Assembly: GCF_900113255.1 (NCBI RefSeq) | Contig: NZ_FOOR01000003.1 | Location: 124,001 to 188,000, forward strand | DNA from: Novosphingobium sp. CF614 | GTDB lineage: Bacteria; Pseudomonadota; Alphaproteobacteria; Sphingomonadales; Sphingomonadaceae | Reading direction: 5' to 3' | DNA length: 64,000 bases | Notes under the pieces: generated by a model | What the model was told of the DNA's origin: nothing | Database searches by the model: none | The model's input: only the letters and a program-made list of their open reading frames with translations | In this document: positions 43,678 to 52,801 of the stretch, one piece after another | Position numbering within the stretch: the first letter of the stretch is position 1 | Layout of the letters: each line of letters starts with the position of its first letter | Position numbers and translations under genes: made by a program

Positions 43678-45462
43678 ATGAAGCACGCCCTCATCGAAGC
43701 CGAAGCACGCGGCGGCGGCCCGCCGGGTGGCCGTATCGCCGATCCCGCTGGCGAAGGCCCGGTCCTGCTGGCCGGTCTCGACCAGCGCTTCCACGCCTTG
43801 GAAGGAAGGCTCACCGGCGGCGTCGCGCCGATGGCGGTGTGGATGGCGATGTTCGACTGGTCCTTCCACCTGCTCAACGCGCCCGGCCGGCGGATCGGGC
43901 TGGCGATGGATGCCGCGCGGCAATTGGGCAAACTCGGGGCGGCGGCGTTCGGCAGCGAGGAAATCGCGCCCACCCAGGGAGACCACCGATTCACCAGCCC
44001 CGCGTGGCGCGACCTCCCCTTCAGCCTGGTCAAGCAGGCATTCCTGCTTTGCGAGCAATGGGCCGACCGGGCAACCAGCGGCGTACCCGGCGTGACGCCG
44101 GCGAACGAACGGATCGTCAATTTCACCGCGCGGCAGTGGCTTGACATGTTTTCCCCCTCCAATCTGCCATGGCTCAATCCCGAAGTCATCCAGGCGACCT
44201 GGAACGAGCAGGGCCAGAATCTCGGCAGAGGTGCGCGCAACTATCTCAACGATCTGGCACACCTGATCGGATCGTCGCCCGCCAGCGCCGGTGGCGAAGC
44301 CTTCGTCCCGGGCAAGCAGGTCGCCATCACGCCGGGCAAGGTGGTGTTCCGCAACGATCTGATCGAACTCATCCAATATGCGCCGGCGAGCGACAGGGTC
44401 CGGGCCGAGCCGGTGCTGATCGCGCCGGCCTGGATCATGAAATACTACATCCTCGACCTTTCGCCGCACAATTCACTGATCCGCTACCTGACCGAACAGG
44501 GGCACACCGTCTTCTGCATTTCATGGCGCAATCCCGGTGCCGAAATGCGCGACACGCCGTTCGACGCCTATCGCAGCGACGGCTTCATGGCGGCGCTGGA
44601 CGCCGTCGGCGCGATCTGCGGCGACGCGAGGGTGCATGCCTGCGGCTATTGCCTGGGCGGCACGCTGCTGGCGATCGCCGCCGCGGCAATGGCCCGCGAC
44701 GGCGACGAGCGGCTCGCGAGCGTCACGCTGTTCGCGGCGCAGACCGATTTCACCGAGGCGGGCGAACTCCAGCTCTTCACCACGGAAGCACAGATCGCGT
44801 TCCTCGACGATATCATGGCGACGCGGGGCTTTCTCGACGGGCGCCAGATGGGCGGCGCGTTTCAGCTGTTGCAGTCGCGCGATCTGATCTGGTCGCGCCT
44901 GCTCAAAAGCTACTGGCTTGGAGAGACCGACGCGCCGAACGATCTGATGGCGTGGAACGAGGACGCGACCCGCATGCCGGCACGGATGCATACCGAATAT
45001 CTGCGCGCGATGTTCCTTCACGACGATCTTTCGGAGGGGCGTTATCTGGTCGAAGGGCGACCGGTCGTGATCGAGGACATTCGGGTGCCCTTCTTCGTGG
45101 TCGGCACCGAGACCGATCACGTCGCGCCGTGGCGGTCGGTCTTCAAGATCCACTTGCTCAATCCGGGCGAAGTCACTTTCGTGCTGACCTCCGGCGGCCA
45201 CAACGCGGGCATCGTGAGCGAGCCGGGCCATGCTCATCGCCAATTCCGAATGGCGACGCGGATGGCCGGCGAAGCCTATGCCAGCCCGGATGCCTGGAGC
45301 GAGCAAGCGCCGGCATATGAAGGGTCGTGGTGGCCCGCCTGGACCGCATGGCTGGCCGAACGCTCGAGCCCGCAAGATCGCGCGCCCCCATCGATGGGCG
45401 CCCCCGGTCACGGCTTTCCGCCGCTCGAGGATGCCCCGGGCCGTTACGTGCTGGAACGGTGA
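43678..45462 (+). CDS. phaC: Poly(3-hydroxyalkanoate) synthase, class I
   Basis: 594 residues. An N-terminal domain (about 30-210) is followed by an alpha/beta-hydrolase domain with the synthase box GYCLGG holding nucleophile Cys325, a late Asp (VGTETDHVAPW) and His (GGHNAG). The length and single-subunit form fit class I enzymes, which polymerise short-chain 3-hydroxyacyl-CoA. An ATG 27 bases upstream is possible. It lies 134 bases after the export operon; phaB lies before it. No phasin or phaR was seen in the window. Confidence 0.93.
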   Translation: MKHALIEAEARGGGPPGGRIADPAGEGPVLLAGLDQRFHALEGRLTGGVAPMAVWMAMFDWSFHLLNAPGRRIGLAMDAARQLGKLGAAAFGSEEIAPTQGDHRFTSPAWRDLPFSLVKQAFLLCEQWADRATSGVPGVTPANERIVNFTARQWLDMFSPSNLPWLNPEVIQATWNEQGQNLGRGARNYLNDLAHLIGSSPASAGGEAFVPGKQVAITPGKVVFRNDLIELIQYAPASDRVRAEPVLIAPAWIMKYYILDLSPHNSLIRYLTEQGHTVFCISWRNPGAEMRDTPFDAYRSDGFMAALDAVGAICGDARVHACGYCLGGTLLAIAAAAMARDGDERLASVTLFAAQTDFTEAGELQLFTTEAQIAFLDDIMATRGFLDGRQMGGAFQLLQSRDLIWSRLLKSYWLGETDAPNDLMAWNEDATRMPARMHTEYLRAMFLHDDLSEGRYLVEGRPVVIEDIRVPFFVVGTETDHVAPWRSVFKIHLLNPGEVTFVLTSGGHNAGIVSEPGHAHRQFRMATRMAGEAYASPDAWSEQAPAYEGSWWPAWTAWLAERSSPQDRAPPSMGAPGHGFPPLEDAPGRYVLER

Positions 45463-45704
45463 ACGCGGCGATGCCAGGAATAATCGAGAACCGGACTTTC
45501 GGCGAGAATGCCGCCGAGACCCCGGCGCATCATTGATCTCGCAACCATGAACCCCACCGTGCGGCCACGCGCATCGAGCGCGCCTTTGACGATTTCGACG
45601 CGTTCGCCGTTATCCTCGCCGTCAATACCGAGATAGGTGCCTTCGCCGGCGCAGGGAATGCCGTCCGGGGCGGCTGAACAATGCCTCTTCGCCCGGCCGG
45701 ACAT
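45444..45704 (-). CDS. Possible small gene or gene remnant (86 codons)
   Basis: An open frame with coding-like, GC-rich third positions, in otherwise empty DNA between phaC and the molybdenum hydroxylase gene. It overlaps the phaC end by 19 bases. No ribosome site, signal or known motif was recognised. It may be the end of an old gene. The rest of 45463-45722 shows nothing else. Confidence 0.25.
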   Translation of the reverse strand: MSGRAKRHCSAAPDGIPCAGEGTYLGIDGEDNGERVEIVKGALDARGRTVGFMVARSMMRRGLGGILAESPVLDYSWHRRVHRSST

Positions 45705-45722
45705 GCGCTCGATATGGACCTG

Positions 45723-47921
45723 TCAGGTCGAAGCCTCGTCAAGTCGCATGGGCAACGAGCGTATCCGCCTGCCGGTCGCCGCGTAGATCGCGTTCGCGAG
45801 CGCCGGAATGACGGGGGGCAGTGCCGGCTCGCCCAGCCCGGTCGGCGGGAACGGCGATGTCACGAACTTCACCGCCACCTCCGGCGGCGCCTCGTTGATG
45901 CGCAGGAGCGGGAAACCATCGAAGTTCTCCTGCACGATGGCGCCGTCGACCTGGTCCACCTTCTGCCCGATCATGGCCTGGGAAAGACCGTCGATGACCG
46001 ATCCCTGCACCTGGTGCTCGGCATTCAGCGGGTTGATGACCTGGCTTCCGATATCGCCCACCACCCAGATCTTCTCGATCCCGATTTCGCCGGTCCCCGA
46101 TACGGTGGCATCCACGACTTCGGCGAAATAGCCCGCATGGCTGAAATAGAAGCCGAACCCCCTGCCCTTGCCGGTACGGCCCTTGGAGCGGCCGCCGTCC
46201 CAGCCGGCGAAGGCGCAAGCTTCTGCGATCACCTTGCGGGCGCGGCCGGTGTTGAACTGGGGCGCGCGGTCCACCGCCGGCAGCATCCGGTCCTCGCCCA
46301 GCGTGCGCAGGACGAACGTCGGCAAGTCCACCTCGGCGGCCTCCGCGGCTTCGTCCAGAAAGGACTGGAAGACGAAGGCCATGGCGTTGGAGGTCGGCGC
46401 GCGCAACCAGCCGGTGGGCAGGTTGGTCGGCAGATAGGTGACGCCGAAATGGACGTTCGGGACGATCTGCGCCGGAAATTCGGTTTCCTCCATCTCTGCG
46501 GCGCGGACCGGCTCGCCATCGGCGCCGAAGCTCACGAAATGGTCCGACAAGGCGACGAGGCGGCCATCCTTGTCGAGGCCGGCCGTCAAGTCGTGCCATC
46601 CCGCCGGCCGGTAGTAATCGTGGCGGATGTCGTCCGCGCGCGTGTAGATCATCTTGACCGGCTTGCCCGGCACCGCCCGCGCGATCTGGGCGACCTGCAC
46701 CATGTAGTCGCTCATCAGCCGGCGACCGAAACCGCCGCCGATGCGCGTCATGTGGATCGTGATCGACTCCGGCGGCAGGCCGAGGATGTCGGCGACCTGC
46801 CTGCGCCCGTTCGCCGGCGACTGTGCCGGCGCCCACAGCGTCAGCGCTCCGTCCTGGAACAGGCCCGTGCAGTTCTGCGGTTCGAGCGTGGCATGCGCCA
46901 GGAACGGATAGTCGTACTTCGCGGACAGCGTCCTGGCGGCGCCGGACAGGGCTGCCGCGACGTCTCCCTTCCTCAGGATGTCGCCTTGCGGCGGACCGCC
47001 CTGGGCCGCAAGGGCCTGCGCGGCATAGCCCTGGGTGGAGAACCTGGTCTGCGCCGCGGTGTCCCAGTCGATCTTCAGCAGCTTGCGGGCCTGCTGCGCT
47101 GTCCACCAACTGTCGGCGACGACGGCGAGTGCATCGGACTTGCCCTTGGGCACGAGGCCGCTGTTGATCGGCACGACCGCGAGGACGCCCTTCACCGCCC
47201 GTGCCGCGTCGCCGTCGAACGATGCGATGGTGCCCTGGAAGACGGGGCAGGCCTCGATCGCAGCATGGACCATCCCGGGCAGCGCGGTATCGATGCCGAA
47301 CAACGGCTTTCCTTGCAGAATGGCCGGAGTGTCGACGCCGCGTCGGGGCGTGCCGATGATCCTGAAGGTACTGTCGGGCTTCAGCGGCACCGAATCGAGC
47401 GGCGGCGGCGGGACCGCCGACGCGGCGGCGGCCAGCGACGCATAAGTGGCGGAGCGGCCGCTGGGCGCGTGGCGAACCATACCACCGCCCGTCGTGATCG
47501 CATCGGCCGCGACGCCCCATTGCGCCGACGCGGCGGCGACCAGCATCTGCCGCGCGGTAGCTCCGGCCTGGCGCATCGGCAGCCAGTTGACCGGTGTCGC
47601 GCGACTGCCGCCCGCACTCTGCGGCCCGTAGAGCTTGTCGTTGGCCAAAGTCTGCTCGATGCGGACCTGTTCCCAATCGACATCGAGTTCCTCGGCGATG
47701 AGCATCGGCAGCATGGTCTTGACGCCCTGTCCGATCTCGGGGTTCTTCGCGCCGATGGTCACGGTATTGTCCGGATTGATCCGCACGAAAACATTGAGGA
47801 CACCGGCGCCGGCCCCTGCTTCGTCCGCCAGCGTCAGCCGCGCGCGGAAACACAGCGCGGCGCCCGCGACCAACGAGGCCGAAAGAAACGACCGGCGGCT
47901 GACCGCGACCAGGGCGGTCAT
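45723..47921 (-). CDS. iorB: Molybdenum hydroxylase large subunit, isoquinoline 1-oxidoreductase type
   Basis: 732 residues, xanthine dehydrogenase family molybdopterin-binding subunit in the membrane/periplasm-directed IorB branch. A twin-arginine signal (RRSFLSASLVAGAAL) exports it folded. Cofactor-binding motifs include GGGFGRR (about 385), GWLRAPTSNAMAFV (about 495) and the active-site Glu region GLGEPALPP near the C-terminus. Relatives oxidise N-heterocycles or aldehydes. With the 2Fe-2S subunit and cytochrome c encoded upstream it forms one operon. Next to two amine dehydrogenase systems, aldehyde oxidation is the likely job; this is inferred. Confidence 0.88.
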   Translation of the reverse strand: MTALVAVSRRSFLSASLVAGAALCFRARLTLADEAGAGAGVLNVFVRINPDNTVTIGAKNPEIGQGVKTMLPMLIAEELDVDWEQVRIEQTLANDKLYGPQSAGGSRATPVNWLPMRQAGATARQMLVAAASAQWGVAADAITTGGGMVRHAPSGRSATYASLAAAASAVPPPPLDSVPLKPDSTFRIIGTPRRGVDTPAILQGKPLFGIDTALPGMVHAAIEACPVFQGTIASFDGDAARAVKGVLAVVPINSGLVPKGKSDALAVVADSWWTAQQARKLLKIDWDTAAQTRFSTQGYAAQALAAQGGPPQGDILRKGDVAAALSGAARTLSAKYDYPFLAHATLEPQNCTGLFQDGALTLWAPAQSPANGRRQVADILGLPPESITIHMTRIGGGFGRRLMSDYMVQVAQIARAVPGKPVKMIYTRADDIRHDYYRPAGWHDLTAGLDKDGRLVALSDHFVSFGADGEPVRAAEMEETEFPAQIVPNVHFGVTYLPTNLPTGWLRAPTSNAMAFVFQSFLDEAAEAAEVDLPTFVLRTLGEDRMLPAVDRAPQFNTGRARKVIAEACAFAGWDGGRSKGRTGKGRGFGFYFSHAGYFAEVVDATVSGTGEIGIEKIWVVGDIGSQVINPLNAEHQVQGSVIDGLSQAMIGQKVDQVDGAIVQENFDGFPLLRINEAPPEVAVKFVTSPFPPTGLGEPALPPVIPALANAIYAATGRRIRSLPMRLDEAST

Positions 47922-48394
47922 GCCGCGCTTCCCTTGGCCTGGGCATTCGCCGCCTGCCTGATCGCCTTGCGGATGCGCAGGTAAGTCAAGCAGCGGCAGA
48001 TGTTTCCGCTCATCGCCGCGTCGATTTCATCGTCCTTCGGTTGCGGCATCTGGCCCAGCAGCCAGGTCGCCGACATGATCTGCCCGGCCTGGCAATATCC
48101 GCATTGCGGCACGTCCAGATCCGCCCAGGCCTCCACGACATGGCGGCCGGCGGGCAACGAAGCCACATCCTCGATCGTGGTGACGGCCGCTTCCCCGACC
48201 GACCCGACCGGCGTCTGGCACGAGCGCACCGCCTGACCGTCCAGCAGCACGGTGCAGGCGCCGCACAGCCCCGCGCCGCAGCCGAACTTGGTGCCGGGCA
48301 AGTGAAGATCCTCTCGCAGCACCCAGAGCAGCGGCTTTTCGGGATCCACCGAAACGCTGTGCCGGTTCTGGTTCACCTTCAGGTTGATCGCCAT
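47918..48394 (-). CDS. iorA: (2Fe-2S)-binding subunit of the molybdenum hydroxylase
   Basis: 158 residues. The N-terminal plant-type ferredoxin domain has CGAGLCGACTV and a following C (RSCQTP); the C-terminal helical domain has CGYCQAGQI and GNICRCLTY, giving the usual two 2Fe-2S clusters. It passes electrons from the molybdenum centre to the cytochrome c. Its stop overlaps the large-subunit start (ATGA). Confidence 0.93.
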   Translation of the reverse strand: MAINLKVNQNRHSVSVDPEKPLLWVLREDLHLPGTKFGCGAGLCGACTVLLDGQAVRSCQTPVGSVGEAAVTTIEDVASLPAGRHVVEAWADLDVPQCGYCQAGQIMSATWLLGQMPQPKDDEIDAAMSGNICRCLTYLRIRKAIRQAANAQAKGSAA

Positions 48395-48447
48395 GCTTTC
48401 CCTGTACGACCCTTTCTAGAGATTGTCCTCCCGGCAGGAGATACGAC

Positions 48448-48915
48448 TTATGGAATGGCGCCCCGGGCAGCCGCCGCTGCCCGGGCCTTGGCCACTCCGG
48501 CAGCCGTCAACGACCCCGCAGCGCGGGCAGCCTTCACCTCACCGGCAGTGAAGGACGCCACGGCCTTTTTCGGCTTTTCCAGCATGACCGCAAAGTTGAG
48601 CGTATCGGCGACATCCTGGTCGCTCATCGATCCCAAGGCCGGCATCATGCCGCTGATTCGCTTACCGTCGACTTCGATGGGCCCGAACATGCCGAACAGC
48701 ACCACCTTGATGAGGTATGCCCGGCCTTCCTTGCTGGCGGCGATTGCCCCCATCCGGCCCTTGAGACGCGGAAACTGTCCCGGCAGGCCCGCGCCGTTCG
48801 CCTGATGGCACATCGCGCAGCGAGAAGCGAAAGTCTGCGCACCGGCGGCATGGGCAGGCATGGCCCAGCACGCGGCGGCGGCAAGCATGCCGGCCCGAAA
48901 TCGCTTAACGATCAT
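48448..48915 (-). CDS. Class I cytochrome c, electron acceptor of the IorAB-type enzyme
   Basis: 155 residues from the ATG at 48915, chosen because it starts directly with a signal peptide (MIVKRFRAGMLAAAACWAMPAHA). One heme motif CAMCH follows, with GLPGQFPRLKGR and the GMMPALGSMSDQDVADTLNF segment that supplies the Met ligand. The C-terminus is Ala/Lys-rich. It is the first gene of the unit with iorA and iorB and is preceded by the shared amine-regulon promoter. Confidence 0.88.
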   Translation of the reverse strand: MIVKRFRAGMLAAAACWAMPAHAAGAQTFASRCAMCHQANGAGLPGQFPRLKGRMGAIAASKEGRAYLIKVVLFGMFGPIEVDGKRISGMMPALGSMSDQDVADTLNFAVMLEKPKKAVASFTAGEVKAARAAGSLTAAGVAKARAAAAARGAIP

Positions 48916-48949
48916 ATCGGCCAAGGATATCCTCTTGAAATGGGTGCGG

Positions 48950-48983
48950 ACAAATCTGGACAAACATCCAGATTTCGTCAAGC
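48950..48983 (-). promoter_or_regulatory. Amine-regulon promoter and operator A (cytochrome c-iorAB unit)
   Basis: Read on the minus strand: TTGACG (48981-48976), a 17-base spacer and CAGATT (48958-48953). The palindrome TCTGGAC-AAAC-ATCCAGA (48955-48972, plus strand) overlaps the spacer and -10. The flanks extend the palindrome to a 9-bp stem (48952-48975). The cytochrome start codon is 38 bases beyond the -10. Copies B (51001) and C (54579) share the layout. Confidence 0.75.
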
Positions 48984-49097
48984 GTCAATCGCCCGCTTCC
49001 GCACGGTGATGCCGACGGGACTGGCCGATAGGAGCGGACCGAACGCGAATGGGCCAATAGGGGTGGCCCCGACGCGGATTGACGCCTAAATAGGCGC

Positions 49098-49760
49098 ATG
49101 ACCGATACCGATCTCGCCCCGGCGCGCCCGGGCATCTATTCGCGCGGCACCGAAACGGTCGACACCATTCTGAAGGCCGCGCTCGACGTGCTGATAGGCG
49201 AAGGGGCCGAGGCGTTCACCATCCGCCGCGTCGCCGCCGCGTGCGGCCTGCGCGTGGGGAACGTCAGCTATCATTTCCCGAAGAAGGAGATGCTCGTCCA
49301 GGTGCTGCTGGACGAGATCATGGAGAAGTACGACGCCAAGCTTGAAGTCAACGTCCGCCAGCCCGAGCTTTCGGACGAGGACCGGCTTCGGCTGGTCATC
49401 ATCATCTGCCTCGACGACATCTGCACCAAGCGCACCACCCGCCTGTTCACCGAGCTGTGGGCGCTTGCGAACCACAACGACTTCATCGCCGAGCGTGTCC
49501 GCAGCTTCTATGCCAAGGTTCACTGCGTGATCGGCGAATATGTGCAGCGCATCAATCCCGCGCTCAGCGCCGACGAAGTCCAGACGCTTTCGCTGTTCAT
49601 CAGCGCCTCGATGGAAGGCACCACGCCCTTTCTCGGCTTTCAGAAGCCATGGAACGCGAAGATGCCGGCGATCACCGCCATTTCGGCGGCCTGGTTCATC
49701 CATCTTGTCAAATCGATGAAGCCCGGCGAGATTGCGGAACTGACACAAGCATTGAACTAA
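49098..49760 (+). CDS. TetR family transcriptional regulator
   Basis: 220 residues. The N-terminal DNA-binding domain reads AFTIRRVAAACGLRVGNVSYHFPKK (split over the HTH), followed by an all-helical ligand-binding and dimer domain. It is divergent from the cytochrome c-iorAB unit, whose promoter holds a palindromic operator, and upstream of the MFS and amine dehydrogenase genes, whose promoters hold similar operators. It is the most natural regulator of this regulon, probably released by an amine or aldehyde; that is inferred from position. Confidence 0.88.
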   Translation: MTDTDLAPARPGIYSRGTETVDTILKAALDVLIGEGAEAFTIRRVAAACGLRVGNVSYHFPKKEMLVQVLLDEIMEKYDAKLEVNVRQPELSDEDRLRLVIIICLDDICTKRTTRLFTELWALANHNDFIAERVRSFYAKVHCVIGEYVQRINPALSADEVQTLSLFISASMEGTTPFLGFQKPWNAKMPAITAISAAWFIHLVKSMKPGEIAELTQALN

Positions 49761-49832
49761 CCGAGTCGGGAAGGATGCCTTGATGGCGATGGGGCGCCCC
49801 GGGGGGGTGCCGCCTCCGTCAAGGGGAGTCCC

Positions 49833-51026
49833 GTGCGCCAGTTTGCCAACGAACGTCTCATGCTTCCCGCGGTCGCCCTCGCCAGTCTGGGCTGCCTGCA
49901 GCCGGGGATCGATCCGGTATTCCTGACGCTGCTGTCCTCTGCGCACGGCCTCGCGCCCGAATTGCACGGCTGGGTCGTGAGCGCCACGCAGACGGGAATG
50001 GCGGCCGGCGCCGTCGTCGTCTGGCGCTGGGGGACCCGCCTGCCGGAATTCGGCTTCGTGCTGGCGGCCCTCGTCGCGTCCGTCGCGGCGCTGGCGACGA
50101 CGCAGACCGGCTACCTGCCCGCGCTGCTGGCCCTGCGCGGCCTCTATGGAACGGCGATGGGCCTGCTCTATACCCATGCCATGAGCACCGCCGCCACCTG
50201 CCGCCCGCATGGGGCCTATGGCGCCGTGTTCCTGCTGCAACTCGTCCTTTCCACGGTCATCGCCCTGGTCCTGCCGGCGATCGCCGACTTTGCCGGCCCC
50301 AAGGCCGCGCTGGCTGCCTTGGCGCTGGCCCCGCTTTCCGCACTCGCCCTGGCCGCGTGGTCCGCGCGATCGGCACACAGGCGCGTGGCGCACATGCCGC
50401 AGGCACCGGCGACCGAGCAGGGCGACGCCGGGCCCAGGGCATGGGCAACGGCCGGGGCGACGCTGCTCTTCATCTGCGCGACGATGATGGTGTGGACATT
50501 TTCCGGCGCGCTTGCGGTCGGGGCCGGTATCCCCGAGGACACGATCGGCACCGCCGTGGCGCTGGGATCGCTGGCGGGCGCGGCTACCGCACTGCTGGTG
50601 ATGCGCGAACAGCCCCTGGTGCCGCCGCCGCTCACGGGATTGCTGGCCGGACTTTCGCTGCTCGGCCCGATCGTGGCGACGCAAGGCGGCGCCGCGCCGT
50701 TCATTGTCGCGATCGTGCTGCTGAACATCGGATCGACCGCCATCATCGTCCGCAGTTCGGGCCTGGCCAGCGCCGCCAGTCGCGGCAGCCTGTTCCGCCG
50801 CTTCGTCGCGTGCACCCATCCCCTGGGCATGATCCTCGGGCCGCTGGCCGGCTCGGTCGCGACAACCACTTTTGGGCACGCAGGCCTTCTGCTCGCCGCC
50901 ATCGCGACGATCGCGGCGGCCTGTCTGCTGCTGGCTGCCGGACAGGCCCGGTCGCTGCCATTCCGCCGGCGCCCGAAGCGTCAAGAATCGCTTGACGAAT
51001 TCTTGACGTATGTCCAGACTTCGTAA
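49833..51026 (+). CDS. MFS transporter
   Basis: 397 residues from a GTG with a good ribosome site (AAGGGGAG). About 12 transmembrane helices; the usual GRR motif between helices 2 and 3 is weak. It lies between the TetR gene and mauB, on the same strand. The tail overlaps the mauB promoter: its last codons (ESLDEFLTYVQTS) are part of operator B. Likely transport of an amine, or export of a product; the substrate is unknown. Confidence 0.8.
   Translation: MRQFANERLMLPAVALASLGCLQPGIDPVFLTLLSSAHGLAPELHGWVVSATQTGMAAGAVVVWRWGTRLPEFGFVLAALVASVAALATTQTGYLPALLALRGLYGTAMGLLYTHAMSTAATCRPHGAYGAVFLLQLVLSTVIALVLPAIADFAGPKAALAALALAPLSALALAAWSARSAHRRVAHMPQAPATEQGDAGPRAWATAGATLLFICATMMVWTFSGALAVGAGIPEDTIGTAVALGSLAGAATALLVMREQPLVPPPLTGLLAGLSLLGPIVATQGGAAPFIVAIVLLNIGSTAIIVRSSGLASAASRGSLFRRFVACTHPLGMILGPLAGSVATTTFGHAGLLLAAIATIAAACLLLAAGQARSLPFRRRPKRQESLDEFLTYVQTS
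50990..51020 (+). promoter_or_regulatory. Amine-regulon promoter and operator B (mauBEDA)
   Basis: TTGACG (50992-50997), 17-base spacer, CAGACT (51015-51020). The palindrome TCTTGAC-GTAT-GTCCAGA (51001-51018) has one mismatch between half-sites. It lies inside the 3' end of the MFS gene, 28 bases before the mauB ATG. Confidence 0.75.
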
Positions 51027-51047
51027 AGGCAGCACAGGGGGACCGGG

Positions 51048-52238
51048 ATGAAGTCTTACTCGGGTTTTCGTTTCGGCGTCGTGGCTGCGCTCGCCCTGAG
51101 CGGCCCCGCCCTGTACGGCATCGCCGCGTTCGCCCCGGCGGCGAATGCCAAGGATCCGAACGGGCTTGAGCCCGAGGAAAGCGACACGGCGACGATCGAG
51201 GCACCGCAGGCGGGCTGGTTTTACGTGCGCGGCGGCTGGGAGGTCGACGGCACGGCCATCTACGACGGCAAGTCCGGCAAGATGAAGGGCATCGTGGCTT
51301 CCAGCCAGCTGTCCGACATGGCGATCGATCCGGCCGGCAAGTATTACTATATATCGGAAACGATCTGGTCGAAGGGCAACCGGGGCACGCGTCAGGACAT
51401 GGTATCGGTCTACGACAGCCAGACCCTCAAGCTGGTGACCGAAATCCCCATTCCCAGCCGCATCCTGGTGGACGAGCGAAAGCAGAATTTCGTCCTGAGC
51501 GCGGACGGCAGATGGGGCTTCATCTACAGCTTCAGCCCGGCCCAGGCGGTCAATGTCGTCGACCTTGCCAAGCGCAAGTTCGTCAAGACCGTGGAACTTC
51601 CCGGCTGCGCCGCGCTGATTCCCAATCCGGGCGTGGGCTTCTCCGCGCTCTGCTCGGACGGAACCATGGCGACCGTCACCGACCCTGCGGGCAAGGCTGC
51701 CATTACCCATGGCCCGGCCTTTTTCGCGGCGTCGGACGATCCAATCTTCGAGAACTTCGCCTATGACAAGGCGAAGAACACGGCGATCTTCGTCAGCTAT
51801 ACCGGCCTTGTCTACACGGCCAAGATGGGCGCCTCGCCGGAGGTTTCCGCGCCCTTCTCGCTGCAGGAAGCGGCCGGCTACGCCCCGGCGGTCACGAAGC
51901 CGCTGAGTGTCGCCTGGTATCCCGGCTCGCGCCAACCGGCAGCGTACAATGCCGCCTCGGGTGAACTCTTCGTGCTGATGCACATGGGCGAATACTGGTC
52001 CCACAAGGCATTCGGCGACGAGATCTGGGTGCTCGACGTCGCCGCCAGGAAGGTCGTGCGGCGCCTGGCGCTCAAGGAACCGGTCGGCCATATCGAAGTG
52101 ACCCAGCAGGCCGAGCCCCTGATTTTCGTGAACGACGAAAAGAGCGAGGGCATGATACTCGATGGCCGGACGGGCGAGGAACTCCACCGCATAGAGACGG
52201 CCGGTTCCGGCGTGATTAGCGTGGCTTCCGGTTCGTGA
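51048..52238 (+). CDS. mauB: TTQ amine dehydrogenase, large (beta-propeller) subunit
   Basis: 396 residues with a signal peptide (cut near AANAKD). The rest is the seven-bladed propeller of MauB/AauB with a GWFYVRGGWEVDG start, DVVNVVDLAKRK-like blade repeats and a late GDEIWVLDVAARKVV. The large subunit holds the TTQ-bearing small subunit in the periplasm. The gene order B-E-D-A then a small cytochrome, without mauF, C, J or G, matches the aromatic amine dehydrogenase (aau) cluster of Alcaligenes faecalis more than the methylamine cluster, so aralkylamines are likely substrates. Confidence 0.88.
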   Translation: MKSYSGFRFGVVAALALSGPALYGIAAFAPAANAKDPNGLEPEESDTATIEAPQAGWFYVRGGWEVDGTAIYDGKSGKMKGIVASSQLSDMAIDPAGKYYYISETIWSKGNRGTRQDMVSVYDSQTLKLVTEIPIPSRILVDERKQNFVLSADGRWGFIYSFSPAQAVNVVDLAKRKFVKTVELPGCAALIPNPGVGFSALCSDGTMATVTDPAGKAAITHGPAFFAASDDPIFENFAYDKAKNTAIFVSYTGLVYTAKMGASPEVSAPFSLQEAAGYAPAVTKPLSVAWYPGSRQPAAYNAASGELFVLMHMGEYWSHKAFGDEIWVLDVAARKVVRRLALKEPVGHIEVTQQAEPLIFVNDEKSEGMILDGRTGEELHRIETAGSGVISVASGS

Positions 52239-52798
52239 TGACGGCGCCGGAGGTCGCGCTGGCCATCCTCACGCGGGCCGCCGCGATCGGGTGCGGCCTG
52301 ATATTCCTCACGGCCGGGATCGAGAAGGCGCGGCATCGGCACGTCCTGCCCGGCGTCATCGCCAACTACCGGATACTGCCGCCCGCGCTGGTCGGCCCCG
52401 CGTCGATCGGGCTGCCGCCGCTGGAGTGCGTCGTCGGCATCATGCTGCTGTCGGGATGGACGCCTGCCCCGGTGATCGCCGGGGCGGCACTGCTGATGGT
52501 CTTCGCGGCGGCCATGGCGGTGAACCTGCTGCGCGGGCGCCGTGCCATCACCTGCGGTTGCGGCCGGCTCGACTTGCGGCAGCACCTGCGCTGGCCATCG
52601 GTCGCGCGCAATGCGCTGCTGGCCGCGCTGCTGCTCGCCTCGCCGGCCTTTGCCGACCCGCTCGATCCCATCCCGCTCGATCCCATGTCGATCGCCAGCG
52701 CGGCGTTCGGCGGCATCGCCATCTGGATCGCCAATCTGCTTTTCGAGGCCATCGGCACGCTCGCCGCGACCGCCGTCTCGATGCACCGGAGTCATTGA
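52238..52798 (+). CDS. mauE: Amine dehydrogenase maturation protein MauE
   Basis: 186 residues with four to five transmembrane helices, beginning with a DoxX-like segment (LTAGIEKARHRHVLPGVIANYRILP, split) and containing the Cys pair CGCG at about residue 105. MauE and MauD are needed for disulfide formation and stability of the small subunit, which has six disulfides in known enzymes. The ATG at 52238 overlaps the mauB stop by one base; a GTG one codon upstream is also possible. Confidence 0.9.
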   Translation: MTAPEVALAILTRAAAIGCGLIFLTAGIEKARHRHVLPGVIANYRILPPALVGPASIGLPPLECVVGIMLLSGWTPAPVIAGAALLMVFAAAMAVNLLRGRRAITCGCGRLDLRQHLRWPSVARNALLAALLLASPAFADPLDPIPLDPMSIASAAFGGIAIWIANLLFEAIGTLAATAVSMHRSH

Positions 52799-52801
52799 CC
52801 G

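Noticed and set aside
49086-52187. Open frame of about 1030 codons opposite the TetR, MFS and mauB genes
   Set aside because: It spans three well-supported genes on the other strand and shows only low-complexity Arg/Gly/Asp-rich sequence.
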